Origin: an uncultured Candidatus Melainabacteria bacterium
Lineage (GTDB): Bacteria; Cyanobacteriota; Vampirovibrionia; Gastranaerophilales; Gastranaerophilaceae
Length of the DNA stretch: 5,421 nt
Direction: 5' to 3'
Assembly (NCBI GenBank): GCA_934675225.1
Contig: CAKUQA010000112.1
Location: forward strand, 1 to 5,421
This document shows positions 4,796 to 5,421 of the stretch, one piece after another. Numbering within the stretch: the first letter of the stretch is position 1; every line of letters begins with the position of its first letter. The notes under the pieces were generated by a model that did not search any database, was not told the origin of the DNA, and saw only the letters and a program-made list of their open reading frames with translations. The translations under genes and the position numbers were made by a program.

Positions 4796-5421
4796 ATGAA
4801 TATTATAAACAGATTAGAAGGAAAAGTTGTTGTTTCTGTTCAGGCTATGCCGGCAGAGCCATTGTATCAGGAAGATTGTATTAATGCTCTTATGAAATCG
4901 GTTGTAAAAGGCGGAGCCGGTGCTTTACGAGTTGCAGGAGCAAGAGATGTAAAAAATGCAAAACGTCTTTTTGATGTTCCGGTAATAGGACTTACAAAAC
5001 CTGATGTTATTCCGCCAAATTGGCAGGAAATTGTTTATATAACTCCAACATTGAAAGAAGTTATTGAGTTGGTTGAAGCCGGCGCAGATATTATAGCTTT
5101 TGATGGTACTATGCGTAAGCGGCCAAATGGAGCAAAGCTTGAAGAACTTATAAAATACATAAAAATAAATAATAGGGCTTCAATGGCAGATATTTCAACC
5201 TTAGAAGAAGGGTTGAATGCGGAAAAACTTGGGGTAAATATCCTTTCTACAACTCTTTCAGGATATACACAGTTCTCCCAAAACAGAGGAGACGAACCGG
5301 ATTTTGAATTGTTAGAACAGTTGGTTAAAAATACTAAGCTTCCGGTTGTTTTAGAGGGAAGAATTTGGGAACCTGAACAGGTTACAAGGGCATTTGAACT
5401 CGGAGCACACTGTGTTGTAAT
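4796..5421 (+). CDS. nanE: N-acylglucosamine/N-acetylmannosamine-6-phosphate 2-epimerase, truncated at the window edge
   Basis: The first 208 residues are present; the family is about 220-230 long, so only the end is missing. NanE converts N-acetylmannosamine-6-phosphate to N-acetylglucosamine-6-phosphate in sialic acid and ManNAc catabolism, in the cytoplasm on a TIM-barrel fold. Visible motifs are G-K-V-V-V-S-V-Q-A (9-17), G-G-A-G-A-L-R (39-45), I-G-L-T-K (64-68), I-T-P-T (82-85), G-A-D-I-I-A-F-D-G-T (96-105), R-K-R-P (107-110), M-A-D-I-S-T (130-135), T-T-L-S-G-Y-T (152-158) and E-G-R-I (187-190). K68 and E187 correspond by motif to the catalytic lysine and glutamate of Clostridium NanE. 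The ATG at 4796 gives the usual short N-terminus; an in-frame ATG at 4781 would add five residues. Neither has a Shine-Dalgarno. The gene diverges from the M16 protease operon. Any partner sialate genes (nanA, nanK, transporter) would lie beyond the right edge. Confidence 0.94.
   Translation, partial: MNIINRLEGKVVVSVQAMPAEPLYQEDCINALMKSVVKGGAGALRVAGARDVKNAKRLFDVPVIGLTKPDVIPPNWQEIVYITPTLKEVIELVEAGADIIAFDGTMRKRPNGAKLEELIKYIKINNRASMADISTLEEGLNAEKLGVNILSTTLSGYTQFSQNRGDEPDFELLEQLVKNTKLPVVLEGRIWEPEQVTRAFELGAHCVV

Overview
The window is AT-rich bacterial chromosome with short intergenic gaps. Most genes have good Shine-Dalgarno sites, and the convergent gene ends share intrinsic terminators. No mobile element, rRNA, tRNA or CRISPR array was seen. 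The gene set (DgkA-type lipid kinase, full-length MazG, family 4 uracil-DNA glycosylase, single-chain M16 protease, NanE) does not fix the taxon. The 172-residue protein at 1687-2205 has F-x-G motifs that, from memory, resemble those of hypothetical proteins in gut Vampirovibrionia/Gastranaerophilales (Melainabacteria). A low-GC Firmicute or another low-GC gut lineage remains possible.

Layout from left to right. Positions 1-234 hold the 3' end of a dgkA-like gene on the + strand. It converges on a small unknown gene (337-540, -), and the two share a bidirectional terminator at 261-301. The gap at 541-770 has no gene but holds several dyads. mazG (771-1547, -) is divergent from a two-gene unknown operon on the + strand (1687-2205 and 2221-2592). 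That operon ends at a second bidirectional terminator (2638-2666), shared with a convergent minus-strand operon of an M16 zinc protease (3332-4660) followed by a family 4 uracil-DNA glycosylase (2717-3316). A 135-bp divergent promoter region separates the protease from nanE (4796 to the window end, +, truncated).

The recognisable genes are housekeeping functions: lipid phosphorylation, nucleotide-pool sanitation (MazG), uracil excision from DNA, proteolysis and amino-sugar catabolism. MazG and the glycosylase both limit the effects of aberrant nucleotides, but they lie in separate transcription units. The least explained part is the 1687-2592 operon. Its first protein has two F-x-G motifs in a low-complexity N-terminus. 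Its second is a short HEAT-like helical-repeat protein with a visible internal duplication. A dyad covers both the -10 box and the Shine-Dalgarno site in front of the operon.
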